From Azolla caroliniana (Eukaryota > Polypodiophyta), in NCBI GenBank assembly GCA_043228905.1, contig JBHGNT010000009.1:7998001-8062000 (forward strand): a DNA stretch of 64,000 nt. Reading direction: 5' to 3'. Under the pieces are notes generated by a model that saw only the letters and a list, made by a program, of their open reading frames with translations, was not told the origin of the DNA and ran no database searches. Positions 13,026 to 37,418 of the stretch are shown piece by piece. The translations under genes were made by a program, and so were the position numbers. Position 1 is the stretch's first letter. The number at the start of each line of letters is the position of its first letter.

Positions 13026-14127
13026 ATATATGATAGATAGCCTTAACATTTTAACTGATGCACTAGCTTTTCCTTGGCCACACATACAGTAGGTAAGAGG
13101 TTTTTCTTCCTCATCAAACATTCAGGACATATTAGGGATTGTCTCACACAACATTTTAGGATGTGCTTTAGTTGGATATTTATCAGATTCTGCAATTTTT
13201 AATGCATGCCTTGATCAGTAGTAAAGATATGAGCATGTTTGTGCTACTATCATTACAACCCATTGGACATTAGGGAGGTCTTTGAGCTGGGTATAAATCA
13301 GATTTTGTAAATCTTAATTTTCAATGCATGCCTTATATGGTAATTGATGGTACAGGATAGCAGCATGAATTTGCTGTCATTAGAGACTAAGCGGGATGCA
13401 GCAGTCATTGCAAGCAAACTCAACTTGGGTGTCTCCTTTGGCAACATGATGAGGACACAAATCGAAGCTGATGAACTCTTCAAGATGTATGAAAAAGAAG
13501 AGTACATCTTGGCAGGAAGGCGAAACTCATACCAGGTTTATATCTTGAAAAGCGATGTTGCAATCATAGTAGCTCAATGTTTTCGATAGCTTAGCTGAGA
13601 TGATTAGAATGAAAGTCAACAAACTCGTTACTTAGGAAGTATCACTTACGATAGGTATGAACTGTCATTTTTGGGTATATATGATTATAACATCTATTTG
13701 GCGCTATATCTAGAGCAAATTGAAGGTAGGTGAACATTAATGCAAATTCCATGTCCATATAGAATCCAACAAATGACTGCATACACATAGTCCACTTTTC
13801 TTTTCGTGAGTTAAATTTTTAATAAACATGCTCTCATCGTCCTTAAAATGATATATTTTTTAGGTGCTACTCAAAGTTGGAGCCACATCTCATGACCTTC
13901 TCAAAATGATGCTTCAAGTTTGCTATCTCTATCATTTAGAGAATAATGGCTCGTCAATTAATAAAAACATGGATTCTGAACCTTCTAATCCAGTTGAATT
14001 GTCACACAAACTTATGCTTGAGAAATTTGGATCCTTACAAGAAGAGTTAAGTAATGCAGGATGGACATTATCGGATGGATTGGTTTCGAGACCTCGACCA
14101 TACCGCATCATCGAAGCTTTGCCTTAG
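8699..14127 (+). CDS. RUS1: RUS1-like protein (root UV-B sensitive family, DUF647), 8 exons
   Basis: Exons by eye: 8699-8965, 9511-10137, 10237-10512, 11388-11444, 12453-12651, 12859-12977, 13356-13535, 13864-14127. All junctions are GT-AG and phases fit, giving about 662 residues. Residues 1-89 are Ser/Lys/His-rich and could be a plastid transit region. Residues 90-130 are Gly/His/Asp-rich ([21 protein letters not shown]-like), which I remember as typical of RUS1 rather than RUS2-6. The DUF647 core follows ([59 protein letters not shown]), then a C-terminal part ending [12 protein letters not shown]. Arabidopsis RUS1 works with RUS2 in plastid-linked early seedling growth, UV-B tolerance and vitamin B6 balance; its biochemical activity is not settled. 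The start ATG at 8699 is preferred over the upstream ATG at 8648 because the family begins with a short leader; this is the least certain point. Family assignment is firm, RUS1 subfamily likely. Confidence 0.88.
12662..12849 (+). repeat. 94 bp tandem duplication next to a RUS1 splice acceptor
   Basis: The unit AAATGTATAGGTAGAAGATA...GATAARTATCCTCTTGGTTA occurs twice in a row (starts at 12662 and 12756) with only about two differences. It lies in the intron between exons 5 and 6. The second copy ends in ACATGTCAG, the acceptor used for exon 6; the first copy ends in AAATGTATAG at the equivalent place. Confidence 0.85.
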
Positions 14128-16759
14128 TATGTGTTGATATAGATAAGAAGAGAAGAATGAAGAAGATTGTCCTATTTTGCTGTCTGCCCTTCACAAAATG
14201 CCCATTTTGCTTTCCATATTATTTCACTTCAACAAGTTCTTGATCCCTCCATTTCATTCTTCATGAACAACTGACATTTAACTGTATACTTAGTTTGTTT
14301 GAAGAATTGTGGTTAGGTATAGCGAAAATTGTATTCTCTAATCCAACACTTAATAATATTTTTATTTATTGAATAGTGATAATTGTAGGGCTGTTGTCTG
14401 GACAACTACAAAAGGTATAGGTAGCAAGCAAGATTACAGATCCAATATTCTCTAGCTCTCCAATTTTTCTTTGTGGATTCATTAGCGTCTATAGAGTTCC
14501 AAGTGTATACAACTCTGAAATAAGAATATATACTGTACTTATGTTGGAGTGCACGTTGTTTACATGATGCCTCCATAAACTCGTTTAGGATTGATTCCCA
14601 GAAAAACTCATTTGCGATCAATTCCATCAAACACTTTTTTTAAATAGAAAATATGAAGATTTTGCTATTTTAATTTAGTCACCTTCTCTCTTGGCACATC
14701 CCTAAGAGCTGCTTTTGCTACCACCTCATAATGCTGCAAATTCTAAGGAACGGAAAGGTTTTCCAATTTTAAAGGTCTTGATTTCCCCACAAAAACTAGT
14801 CGTAGTGAGCAGGAGAAATGTTTTTTAAGCACAAAGATTTTTATGTCATATATTGGTGGAACTTTGAAATGAGTGAAATCCTCCTAAAAGAGTGGGTTTT
14901 CATTGCATGATTAGTTTTATTATGAAATACAAGTCTTGAACAATAACTTCAAAGCACCACCAATGGTGCTCCATTGTACTCCATACTCCATGTGCTGCAT
15001 TCGTTTCGTGGCACTATGTCATTATCACCTAGGAATTCTAGGTAGCAGGGCAGTCATAATAACTTTTTTATTATAGCAGCATTTCATTTTCATCTTCAAC
15101 GTCTGGTTAATAATAAGAAAGGACTAGGTTAATCATATATAACTTTTCACTTCTAATAAGTTTTTATTGTCAACAAAATCAAAGGACTTTGAGAAGATTT
15201 GTACTTTTGTTGAGAGAAACATTGGCTTCATATGCCATACTGTAGGAAATGTTATATATCCTCGATAATGGACTGCATTAATCATAGATTGCTGAGAAAG
15301 TCTAGTTAATAATAACTAAGGCACTTCCACTGAGTCAATCACATTACCTTTTTCCTTCTAATGAGATTGCATTGACAACACAATTAAAACATTTAAGAAA
15401 ATATGTATTTTTGTTAAAAGAAGATATTGGCTTTATACGTCCTATGAGAGCTGGACATCATCAATAGTGGACCACATCGATTATAAATTGTTGAACGCAG
15501 CATATTAAATGCACAAATTTAAAATAGATGATAGTTTTGTGACAAACTTGTGGGCAGTGTTTGTTCAAGCCCATACCACTGGCTTTGATGTGAAGAATAT
15601 CACTATTTAAATTGTAATGCATTTCAAATTGTTAACCAACAAAGTGAATACAGTTAATTGGAGCACCAGTAAATAGTGTTGCTCTTTTATTCTTAATCAC
15701 TATGTTCTATCATGAATTACAAGTATCCAATGCATTGGTAATTACATAATATTGGCCATCTCATGCAACAATCGCTCACATATTCTCTCATCCAACCTTT
15801 GATCTAATGTTACAATATAATGATAATGCCGCCCATACCAGTGTAGTGTGACAGATGGCCATTAACACAAGCCATGCAATTGGGACTCTCCACATCAACA
15901 TGGTGTGATGGAACGTCTATTAATGGAAGCTGCATGTGCAGTTTCCGATTTCATTTTATGGGCACGAATAAGTCATCAACAATGATATTGAAAAATGCTA
16001 CTCTGATCCTTAGACCCAGGAGTGCATGATGATAAATGACGTACTAAGACTAAGTTGAACATTAAGGTTAGCCATGGAAACATTGTCAAACTACCTTAAT
16101 AAACTAGATTGTGTGCAAATCAATTATTTTCAGCTTTGGTTTCTTCCAGAAACCGTAAAGAAATGTATTACGACAAGTGTTCTCAAGGAGTGAAATGTTA
16201 CATGGGCATACATACAACAGTATTGCAACAGACAAAACAGACGATGCGTCCATAACCTCAACCTCTTATTATTACTCTGGCCCTTGCAGTCCACAGAAGG
16301 ATAATAAAGCTCACAAACATTTGACAAAGGTTTCATAATGTATCCAAAATTACTGTACAATGAAGCCCTCTGATAGTGGATGTCCATTCTCATACATGAA
16401 AAACGAATGAGAGCAACCTTTGCAATCCATGTGGTTTCTGTAGGATATGGTCAATTGAGTTATATCATTAGCTTATGCATTTGCATAAGATCAAAAAATT
16501 CACTATGCTCAATAGTTCGGGCATATATATATATATCATCATGTGGCATATTGCCCAGGTTCTTTGTAGAGAGCATGATGTGTAGAACTCCACATTCTTA
16601 TTACACATAAATTACGTTTTGGGTGTCCATGGGTAACATGACTCTATCAAGTTAAGCTTCTGAAAGCAAAACAAAATGACTAATAAAAACTCGTGCAAAA
16701 TGTTTTTTATTTTTTACGTACAAGTTGGTGCCATCTTCTTTCTACTACCCTGAAATCTC
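14128..16759. other. intergenic region between convergent RUS1 and hexokinase genes
   Basis: It holds the 3' untranslated regions of both genes and AT-rich DNA. A diverged ~195 bp tandem pair lies at 15105-15495. Around 15880-16000 a few codons read HQHGVMERLLMEAA on the plus strand, recalling the copia integrase QNGVAER motif, but too little is left to call an element. Confidence 0.5.
15105..15495. repeat. diverged ~195 bp tandem repeat, two copies
   Basis: GTTAATAATAA...TCTAATAAGTTTTTATTGTCAAC... at 15105 is followed by a clearly related copy from about 15305 (GTTAATAATAACT...TCTAATGAGATTGCATTGAC...). Matching words continue through TTTTTGTT(G/A)A(G/A)AG, ATTGGCTT(C/T)ATA and the closing GATTGCTGA / AATTGTTGAA. 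Divergence is roughly a quarter to a third. Confidence 0.6.
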
Positions 16760-28472
<11,713 letters not shown>

Positions 28473-30515
28473 CTTTCTTTTGTACTCAGCCTATTCCTAT
28501 TCCTTTTCCTTCAAATCAACAACAATAGCAAAGATAATAAAAAATTTAGATCTCTTAGATGATACCAAAATGATCACAAAACAGACAGTGAGAAATTGTC
28601 ATCTACCTCTCTTCCTCCTCCTCTTCTTTTTCTTCTTCTTCTTCTTCCACAATAACAATGACACCTAAGATCAGTGACAAGATATTAAGATCTCCGGCAT
28701 ACAACTAAAGGATAGCATAAAAACAATAAAAGATTGTCTTCCTCTTCTTCCAAATCAGCAACAATAAAACTAACAATGACTACAGAAAACAAAGATCTCT
28801 GATACTGAAACAATCAAGAGGAAAACAATTACAATGATAATAACAATAGATGAAAATTAAGTTTCTTGTCTTATTCTTTCAAACATCAATAGCAATAACA
28901 ATGACAACAAATTAAGAACTCTGATACATTCAGAAAAAATCACGATATAAACAGAAACCATTGATCTTATTTGTCTCCTTCCAAACAGCCACAATAAAAA
29001 GAAGTAACGGCAACAAACTAATTATCTGTGGAACTGAACTGATGACAATAGAATCAATCACGAGAACAATAAGTAATGGCAACAAATTAAGACATCTCAA
29101 CTGGTAAAAATAGCAAAATATTAAGATCTCTGATACAGAAAACAAATCACAATATTAACATCACCAATGATCAATAATAATTTCGGATCTCTGATATGGA
29201 AACAATATAAGAAAATAAGATCCCTGGTCAGAAACAATAATGATACACGCAATCACGCCAACAATTAATAACAATTTAGGATCTCTGAAACAGAGTGAAA
29301 AATTGTTAAACAAACAGCACCAGCACCAGCAACAATAACAATACAACAAATTAAGAACTTAGATACTGACAAATTTGGTAACAAATATTATTCCCATTAC
29401 AGTCCTCGTCCCTTTTATTATTTTTCCAAACAAGAGAAATAATAAGAATCAAAGACAAATTAAGGTACCTAATTACCTATTTGATTCCCTTCCTTTGATA
29501 TCTAACTTTGAAAATTTTCTCAGTTCAGCTTCCTTCTTTTGGCCTGAAAAAAAAACTTTTTGACTTGGAACTACAACAAAAAAGTAAACGAAAACTTAAG
29601 GTCACTGATTGCTAAATGAACAGGATATGGCCATTATTCTCACCATCATCTTCTTCCTTTTCTTCTTCATCATCTTCTTCTTCTCCCATATAACAATAGC
29701 AATAAAAAGATAAAAATATTCCTCTTCTTGCTCATCCAAATAAGAATCACAATTACCATCTTCTTCTTCTTCATCTTTCAAACAACAATAAAAATTAACA
29801 ATAATTAAAGATATATGATACCTTTTTGCTTCCTTTCTTTGATATTTCAGTGCAAAAGGAGCTTCTCTTTTCTATTTCTTCCTTCCTTTGAACCCCAAAT
29901 AGGCCTTACAACTGTAAAGATAATAATTTCTTCTTCATTTCTTTGATTTAACAGGCAATTGGAGCCTTCCTGAACCAGAAAAACTCTGTTTTACTTTGAC
30001 CTGAAAATAGTTTTTTCTTAACTGTTAAATGTAGGAAAAAACAACAACCGTTTACTCTGTTTCGTTTCTTTCTTTGAGATACTGAGAGATTGGCGAAATG
30101 TTAAATGTCAGTTTTTCTTTTCTCTCTATCGGTCTTTTCTTGATTGAGTTCATTTATTTGAAATAGAAACTAAAATAGACCCTTTTGAACTGTGAATCGT
30201 CTTCCTTCTTTGCGCCCTTTCCTTCTTTTAATTTCTCCGTGAATAGACCGAAAGACAGAGAGATTTGCTGAGCTGTTAATATAATACTTCTTCTCTCTAT
30301 CTACCTACCTTTCTCTCCCTTTCTTTTTCTGTGGCTTCGCAGATACCACTTTTTGTCGAGCTTTTCCAGTGAGAAAAGTGGAAGGGAAGGAAACTCTAGA
30401 GAGATCTATGATGAAATTAGGGTAAACAGAGCTTCTTCTTCTTCTTCAATCCATGGGAGGGGAGGGAGGAATGATCCATGAAAGCATTGGTTCGATGATG
30501 ATGATGACCAAACAA

Positions 30516-30566
<51 letters not shown>

Positions 30567-31300
30567 CAAAGGTCTGAATGAGCTATGGCGATTCGTTTGA
30601 GAGAGGTCTCTGTGTAAGGTATGGAGAGGGAAATTTTAGTGAATTAATCGCCCTGTGGCTTCTTCTTCTTCTTCTTCACTGTTTTTTTGTTAATAAAAAC
30701 CCTTACTATCTATCTATCTATCATATCACTTCGTATTTATTTTTTTTGGGGGAAAAATAAAACCGCAATCCATTTCTTCTTCTGCTTTTTTGCTTTTTTG
30801 CTTTTTTGCTTTTTTGCTTTTTTGCTTTTTTTGCTTTTCGCTTCTCTGAGTTTCTAAAAATGCAACACACCCCCCTTTTCCGCTCGGTTTCCATTTTTTT
30901 TCTTTTTTCTCTTTCATTTTTATGTTTTGTCTTTTTTATCACTTTTTATTTTTATTTTTATTTTTCTTCCTTACTTTTTATTTGTTATCGTTTTATTCTT
31001 TCTTTAATTTTTTTCGAATTGTTTTAAATGTTTTTTTATTTTATTTACAACATTAAAAAACATATACTTTTCCTTACTTTTAAATATATTTTTTTATCGT
31101 TTAATTTTTTCCTTCTTATTTATATTTTTTAAAAAAATGGTTTTTAATCTTATTTACAACATTTAAAAATTTACTTTTCCTTACTTTTTAATTTTTTTTC
31201 TATTTTTATTTTATTTTTAAAATAAAAGTTTTTTTTATGTAAATGTTTTTTCCTTTTTTTATATTTTTTAATATTTGTTTATGTTTTTGAATTTTACTTC
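28473..31300. other. upstream region of hexokinase: microsatellites and pyrimidine-rich DNA
   Basis: No other gene is visible. It includes TTCTTC-rich tracts (28610-28650, 29650-29690, 30430-30450, 30660-30680), a pure (GA)n run at about 30520-30563, and a short-unit run of GCTTTTTT at 30783-30836, followed by T-rich DNA to 31.3 kb. The hexokinase promoter and 5' leader must lie here but the start site cannot be placed. Confidence 0.5.
28550..29365. repeat. degenerate minisatellite upstream of hexokinase
   Basis: A motif close to TTAAGATCTCTGATAC followed by AACAAT-rich spacer recurs about every 70-130 bp: near 28553, 28687, 28790, 28911, 29120, 29182, 29275 and 29350, with weaker forms to about 29815. 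Copies differ by a few bases each. Confidence 0.65.
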
Positions 31301-33600
31301 ACGACATTTAGCTTTAACAAAAGAGAGGCCTCCTTTCAAGAGAGGCTTGCCTTGGTCCTCCATTTGGCTTCCTACAAAAAAAAAGTCATCGACACAACAA
31401 TTTCATCCATCCGAACTGCAACCCTCTGACTGAACTGAAAATTTGGAGCAATTTGTTCATCTTTGTCTCGTCCGTCAAAGCTTAACTAAGAAGGAGCCCT
31501 TTGTAGACTTTGTTCTTCGCTTCGCCTCACAAGCTTTTGACAAAAGACATATCAAGCCATGTGGTAAGAGGGCACATCCATATGTGTGCAAATTTCAAAT
31601 ATAACTATATCTCGTCTACATTCTTATCCGAGCTAAATATCACATATGACTTGCCAATTTACACATGAAGGCTCGATCAATCATGAGATACATTGTATTT
31701 TCTACACACTACAATTATGACAACTTTATAATCCAACACCTTCGCCATCTAATCTAGCGAAACATCGCATGCTTTTGGCTCTTTAAAGGGTTGGAAAAAT
31801 ATTGTTTAGTTTTGAGTGCCATCATCAACCTACTCATATTGGTAACTTAGGCAAAATATCTTAAAGTGGCAATCATGTGAAGAATTGACCTAAGGTTGTG
31901 GCTTACATATTCAATCTCCTAGATGACCACCGAGGCAAAATTTTCAAATATATGTTTTGGCTTGGTTGCATGTTTTGGCTAAAACCCAAGTCTATTTAAC
32001 TGAATTTGCACATCCTATTGATGCAAAGGCGAAACAAAGTAAATGGTTGCACTTGGATTGTGATGTATATTATTAACATGATCAAAATGACTTTGGCACC
32101 TCACTGATCGAGATATATATACAACCTTCTATTCAGGCAACACTCTTCCTATGATAAAATCAGTATATTATATGTGTGTTGATAAAACCCTATATTCCTA
32201 CTAATAACCAAGGCTAAAGTACCTCTAATATAATACTAGAATCAAAATCTTTACCCCCATCAAAAGTAAGACTCTCATTGATACAAAATTCTTTTTTCTA
32301 AACGTTGTTGTGCGATCTTTTATAAATAATAATAGCTTTGCAAGCGCATACAAATATAACATATAAACAATATTCTCCATGTCCTATCTTGAACTTTTGA
32401 TGTTATGGCAGTCTTATGTATTATACTTACATATATCTGCTTTTATTGTCACGTGCCTATTTGTCCATCAACTAATAGACTTGTTCTGAGAGGTTCAATT
32501 TCAAACCACCGAGGATTTTGTACTCACTCTCGATAGCTCCCAAAAAGTATTGCTTTTCTATAGGCAACCCACTTGCATCTCTCATCAAAAGGCACTCTCA
32601 AATATCGAGTTTTGAGGAACTCTCGAGCTAGTCCAAACATACACTGAAAAACTATCCTACACTCATTCATGAATGTTCTTTTAAGGACCTTAGGATCATG
32701 TCAACTGGTGTCCCATCTAATAAATAAGGCATATACTATTTCCTAAGGCATTTGGCACAATGCCTCTATTTTTGTGCCTCCTAGTACCTTTTAGAAAATC
32801 TACTTTGTTTTGAATGAACATACCATTTTCCTTACATGAAATGCAAGCTTCAAGGAATAACATGTTGATCCATGATATTTCACTAGGTTGTTGTATTTCC
32901 TAATAGCTCCATAAATCAATTCATCCTTCATATGATAGTTATGGAATTGTAAACATACTAACATATGAATAGCTAGGAACAATATCATATGTATGGTTGC
33001 AAGTGTTGTAAACTTGTTTGAACATCATATTTGAAAATTATGCGTGAAGACGATGTGCTTGGTTTTCAACTCATCAACACACGTGATCAAACACAAACAC
33101 TTTAATATGATGTTTGGGCAAGCCCCTTGCCTATCTCCTATCTGCATCATTGCAACTCATACATGTGACAATAAATGAGACAAGTACACCAAATTGATCA
33201 CTTTTGCCATGAATTGCTTACATCTTTCTTCTATAATACAAACAACGAATCCTCGAAGTGCTACCAAGTTTATTCTCGTCAATTACTGTTAAATATTTTA
33301 CTACATATTGTCTGGTTGTCATTGCTTTCATTAAAATAGAAGTGACAAAGTGCATTATTAGCTATATATATGGTATTTTAATACCTTCACATATGGCATT
33401 TTATTACATTCATATGTGCTACTTTATTTATCTCATGTCTAGTTCCCTATTTTCTTAGCGTGTGGTGTTGCAAATATTTATTCATGGGCAAATTTGATTT
33501 TATTCCTCGTACAAAGAAAGGCAAGAAAGACGCAATGTTCATTAGGACTTATTATTTGATACTTTGTAGCTTTTTCATGTAATAAATGTTCATGAGTCTA
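31300..33600. other. intergenic stretch without a recognised gene
   Basis: AT-rich, with many stops on both strands. The minus strand of 32480-32990 shows short open pieces (for example ECRIVFQCMFGLAREFLKTR) that look like an old eroded protein gene or transposon, but no family could be named. Confidence 0.4.
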
Positions 33601-33793
33601 AAAGCTCATTGAAGTACACTTATATATGTTAACATTGATTTCTTCCCATATATCTTAAGAGGAATAGATAGATATCTTCTTAAAGTCCACGGGAGACCAA
33701 TTGCCAATAGTGAGGATCAAATTTGGGTTCTCGCAAACTTATGACTTTGATGTTGCAATGTCATACATCACTCACGAAACTCAAACCCATGGC
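33601..33793 (+). repeat. ~190 bp direct repeat, left copy
   Basis: From AAAGCTCATTGA through TATATGTTAACATTGATTTC to AAACCCATGGCTT it matches 41884-42078 with only about ten differences. The two copies bracket the nested Ty3 insertions at 34-42 kb, as the LTR fragments of the outer element would. Confidence 0.85.
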
Positions 33794-34373
33794 TTATTGT
33801 TATCCATGGGACAACAAGAACAAAGTGTGAAAAGGATCGCGAAGGACAAATAGGAAAAAACTGTGGAGACAAATGTGAAAGGCCAAAAGAAGTCGAGCAA
33901 GAACAACCGATGGTAGGAGCCGAATATCAAGGAGTAGTTGGAACACGCCAAGCTAGGAGAAAGCTATATAATTGAGAAGTTCGAGAAGTGGCGAACACAT
34001 AGAGGGAGAAGATATTGAATAGGAGTCCCCATAATAGACTAAGCCTAGATCTAGATTAGGATCAAGTGAGTGAGTGTTACCGATTTTACTCAGTACTTGT
34101 ATCTGTATTGTATGCTACAGTAATTGATATACATATATACTTGTGGGTCATCTCTATGTCTGTCTCAATTTGATCTATCTTTTCCTACACACGTTCGGTT
34201 TGTAAGACGTTACCTATCAATTGGTTGTAGCCTATTCTCGGAGTGTCCATCTCAATTGTCGTAAACGATTCAACCACCAGTTAGGCCACTAGTCTCTTAC
34301 GCACCATGATTCCTTGACCCGATTACTCAGGAGGAGTAATCAAAGGTGTTCTCTAGGTGGGAGTAACACAATT

Positions 34374-34388
34374 TGGCACGATTGGTTC
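34374..34388 (+). promoter_or_regulatory. probable primer binding site of the outer Ty3 element
   Basis: TGGCACGATTGGTTC follows a plausible LTR end (...GGAGTAACACA, 34361-34370). Ty3 elements of plants often use TGGCRCC-type sites; the match here is partial. Confidence 0.45.
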
Positions 34389-34559
34389 ACGTTGTGAGGC
34401 CACAACGAACAACTCGAAGAGAAACACCCAGTCGCCATAATGGAGATGCCCCGAGGCACACCACTCGGCTAACGTCTTGACATGTAGAACAAGCATACAA
34501 CACCACCGACTCAACTCTCACAGAGCACTCACCGCTACTGGCATCAGACGCGCACTCAA

Positions 34560-35862
34560 CCGTGGGTCCTGATTCCCGCCTCGCCTAATAGGACCTCCGA
34601 AGTCAACCAAACCAAAGACAACCTCTTACCGGCGCTACCAAAAGACCCCGACTTCGACACAATGTCGTTTCCGTATCCAAAATACACATATGGAGTTGAC
34701 GGAAAGTCACATGTTAGATCTTTCTTGTCCACATGGCAAGCAAACCATGTGACGCAGCGCTTGGCCCTTGCGAAGGCCGAATCATCCAAAATCGCGAAGT
34801 TTTCTTTATCCCTCGATGGCCCAGTAGGGTGTTGGTACTCCCAACACGATTTGGGGGACTTTGCTTCCTTTCAAGAGGTTCGAGATCGCTTCCTCTATCT
34901 GGTCCATCGAGAGATACCCAAGCAGGAACTATTTCGCTAGATCTACTCTATCGTGCAAGCGCCTCACGAGACGATCCCCCAATTTACGATTCGGTTTCAG
35001 GACCTCTATCGACAGCTACCTCATGATGTCTTGGCCGATCACCTAAAAGACACTTTCCTCACCAGCCTACGAGAGCCCCTTCAAACCACTTTAGCTCTCG
35101 TCGACTTTTCGCAACAAACAATTGAGCAAGTGGTTGATCGATTCCTCGCCATGGACAAGGCCCAAAATAACAACTCCTTCTCCATGAGCTCTCTACAAGG
35201 CGCCTTGCCGATAATAAAGGAAGCCCAATTCTGGCAAGCTATACAATGCACACGTGCTTGATTCCCGACCACTCGGCAGTAGACTGCGTCCTCCGACCAC
35301 ACTACCTGATATGTCATTCCTGAGCTCACACCGTGGAGCAATGTGACTACAATATGCTCAACCACACTGATGCTGCTCCGGTTTGACAGATGGAGCTCCA
35401 CCACGATTGTCCCTGACATGATGATTGCTCCAGACCGTTGCCTCGATTTCGGGACGCCGAGTGCCCTCACGATTGGCTAGAGGAGGATCATTATCGATGT
35501 GTGGAAGATCATTATCAACTAGTGGAGGACCATTATAGGCCAGCTTAGAACCACTATCATTACGACTACGATCATGACGACGACTATGAGCCTCGATACT
35601 ATTCCAAGTGACGACAAGAGCGAAGGCATCCCCGGAATAATCGTGGTCACAATAATTGCCACCCCTCGGACAATCGGCACCGAGATAAACCGTGGATGGA
35701 TCACCACCGAGCACAACAATATGACACGCCGCCCCGAGACAACCTTCCCCATCAAGCTCAAACGACTCATTTCGAGCAAGGGAATCCATCAAATCCGCTT
35801 CGGTCACTTGCTTCAACTGTAATCAACCGGGACACTATGCTACCCAATGTCCGACAAATGAT
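34560..35862 (+). pseudogene. gag of an outer Ty3/gypsy element (N-terminal part)
   Basis: Encodes a retrotransposon gag: YPKYTYGVDGKSHVRSFL, KFSLSLDGPVGCWYSQ, then a TAG stop at 34938-34940, continuing in the same frame with TIPQFTIRFQDLYRQLP and a stop at 35259. After a frameshift a good CCHC zinc knuckle CFNCNQPGHYATQC is read at about 35809-35850. Right after ...PTNDRD the frame is interrupted by the inner Ty3 element; the continuation is at 41728. The nucleic-acid-binding knuckle is intact although the gag frame upstream is not. Confidence 0.75.
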
Positions 35863-36069
35863 CGCGATGTCGTGAAGGATTTCCTTCATGATATAAAAAT
35901 AAAATAAAATATTGAATTCAGTAATATTTCAAACACTTGAACCTACAAACTTATAAGCCAAGCACAATGTATATACCACTAGGGTAGGCTATTTGTTTTT
36001 AGAAATATTATGAAGAATGTGCTTCACTATATAAGAATCAACTTAAATATTGTATTAAGTAAAATTGAG

Positions 36070-36123
36070 GGACTTGAACCCTCAACCTTGTATATCAAGC
36101 ACAAAGCATACACCACTAAGCTA
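36070..36123 (-). other. tRNA-like unit with Pol III A and B boxes (5' LTR, antisense)
   Basis: On the minus strand: A box TAGCTTAGTGG (36123-36113), 32 bp spacing, B box GGTTCAAGTCC (36080-36070). The B box is the loop side of a perfect T-arm GAGGG-TTCAAGT-CCCTC. No full acceptor stem is seen, so it is a tRNA-derived promoter module and not a tRNA gene. The neighbouring unit 35934-35991 is a decayed copy of it. Confidence 0.75.
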
Positions 36124-36376
36124 GGTTATTTGTTTTAGGGTTATATGCATCATTATACTTATCCCAATACATGGGAGCTCAAATGAGCATGATGGCTATC
36201 ATGCATCACATGCAATGCATGTGCGCCAAATGGTGATCATGCATCAGATGTAACTCATGCATTACATGCATGCCATTACCATATGCATGGAAATACTTAT
36301 AAAAAGAGGGGATAGGAAAACAAAAGGGGATCAATCAAGGGAGAGAGGGAAAATAATACAATTAAGTAAAGAAGAC

Positions 36377-36431
36377 TAGCTCATTGGGTGGAGAACCTCT
36401 CGTTTCGAAGTTGAGGTCGAGGGTTCAAATC
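36377..36431 (+). other. tRNA-like unit in sense orientation (5' LTR)
   Basis: A-box-like TAGCTCATTGG (one mismatch to consensus) and B-box GGGTTCAAATC 34 bp later, at tRNA spacing. The 3' LTR has the same module with a weaker A box at about 41335-41379. Confidence 0.6.
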
Positions 36432-36603
36432 AAGGGTCGGTATTGAAAAGATTCATCTTGCGATCAAGGATTGTAAAGTTGGTAAAATATTATATTTTTA
36501 ATATACATCATGTTTATATCATATACTCTTGTTCTTTGAATCATACTTTGTCTCAATCTTCTTTCTTGAATCATACATTGTCTCTATATTTTATCTATGC
36601 TCG

Positions 36604-36638
<35 letters not shown>

Positions 36639-36792
36639 TTACTTGTAACTCTTCGTCTTACTATCCTTAACCATTATATCATCACCATACAAGCCTTATT
36701 AAAAGTTAAGTTTCTTCAACTCCCCTTAACCTTAGTCCCCACGACTTCGCCGCACGAACCACAACTACCCCTGTGCAACAACACTCCAAGAT

Positions 36793-37365
36793 TTGTATGC
36801 TGGCACCATCAATGCTGCAAGTGTAAAAAACGAGAATGATGTTGGTGTCAATGAAGGGGATAGGAGTCACTATACAAGGGACCATTGGGCTCGAGCAACA
36901 ACGGAGGCACCTGCAAAAATTGGGGAGCAGCAAATTCCATGTATTGCTTTGATCGATCATGGATCCGAGATTAACATGATGTCATCGGGATTTTACGCTC
37001 GAGGACGGTGGCCGATCGACAAGAATCATGGGTGGAAAATAAGAGTTGCCACAGAGACTATGGAGGATCTATTTGGAGCATGTCCTAGTGTGAAGGTAAC
37101 AATTGGTGATGTGTCGGTGAATCAAAATTTCTTTGTGCAGGATCGATCAACCTACCCCATCATCCTTGGTCAGCCCTACATCACCGTAGTGAGGATGGAA
37201 ACAAAGGTTATTGATGATGGTTCGGTTTTCGCGAGAATCAAGAGTCAAGATGGAAGAAAGACTGTCCAATTCTTAACTGTGAGGCCCAACCATGAAAGAA
37301 ACAAAGAATGCTTGAGGGAACATCCACTTCAAGAGATGGATGAAGAGTTTTCCCAGGATTTTTAG
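36793..37365 (+). CDS. Ty3 retropepsin-like protease region
   Basis: Open frame of 190 codons containing an aspartic protease: ALIDHGSEINMMS as the active-site loop (Asp-His-Gly in place of the common Asp-Ser/Thr-Gly) and VILGQPYI-like IILGQPYITVVRMET as the flap-distal ILG motif. It begins abruptly just inside the LTR; the short Cys/His stretch CWHHQCCKCKK at 36785-36815 in another frame may be a gag leftover. The product would mature the polyprotein. It is in a different frame from pol and ends in TAG 53 bp before the pol start. Confidence 0.75.
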   Translation: MYAGTINAASVKNENDVGVNEGDRSHYTRDHWARATTEAPAKIGEQQIPCIALIDHGSEINMMSSGFYARGRWPIDKNHGWKIRVATETMEDLFGACPSVKVTIGDVSVNQNFFVQDRSTYPIILGQPYITVVRMETKVIDDGSVFARIKSQDGRKTVQFLTVRPNHERNKECLREHPLQEMDEEFSQDF

Positions 37366-37418
37366 ATAGGGGTTTTACAGGTAGGGGCTGTGATAGCCCG
37401 AACATAAAAGAAAACCCC

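Larger units (their letters stand above)
35868..36768 (+). repeat. 5' LTR of the inner Ty3 element
   Basis: Starts TGTCGTGAAGG and ends ...GAACCACAACTA(C). It contains two tandem antisense tRNA-like units (about 35868-35995 and 36005-36130), an ATG/CAT-rich direct-repeat patch (36180-36290), a sense tRNA-like unit (36377-36431), and a (TC)n(AC)n microsatellite at 36601-36639. The last 330 bp match the 3' LTR best. Confidence 0.8.

Noticed and set aside
15880-16000. Copia integrase remnant
   Set aside because: A single QNGVAER-like heptad with no flanking motifs; too weak.
32480-32990. Transposase or other protein gene on the minus strand
   Set aside because: Short open pieces with several stops and no recognisable family.
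36070-36123. tRNA gene on the minus strand
   Set aside because: A and B boxes and T-arm are good, but there is no 7 bp acceptor stem or clean anticodon arm, and the unit repeats inside LTRs; annotated as tRNA-like module.
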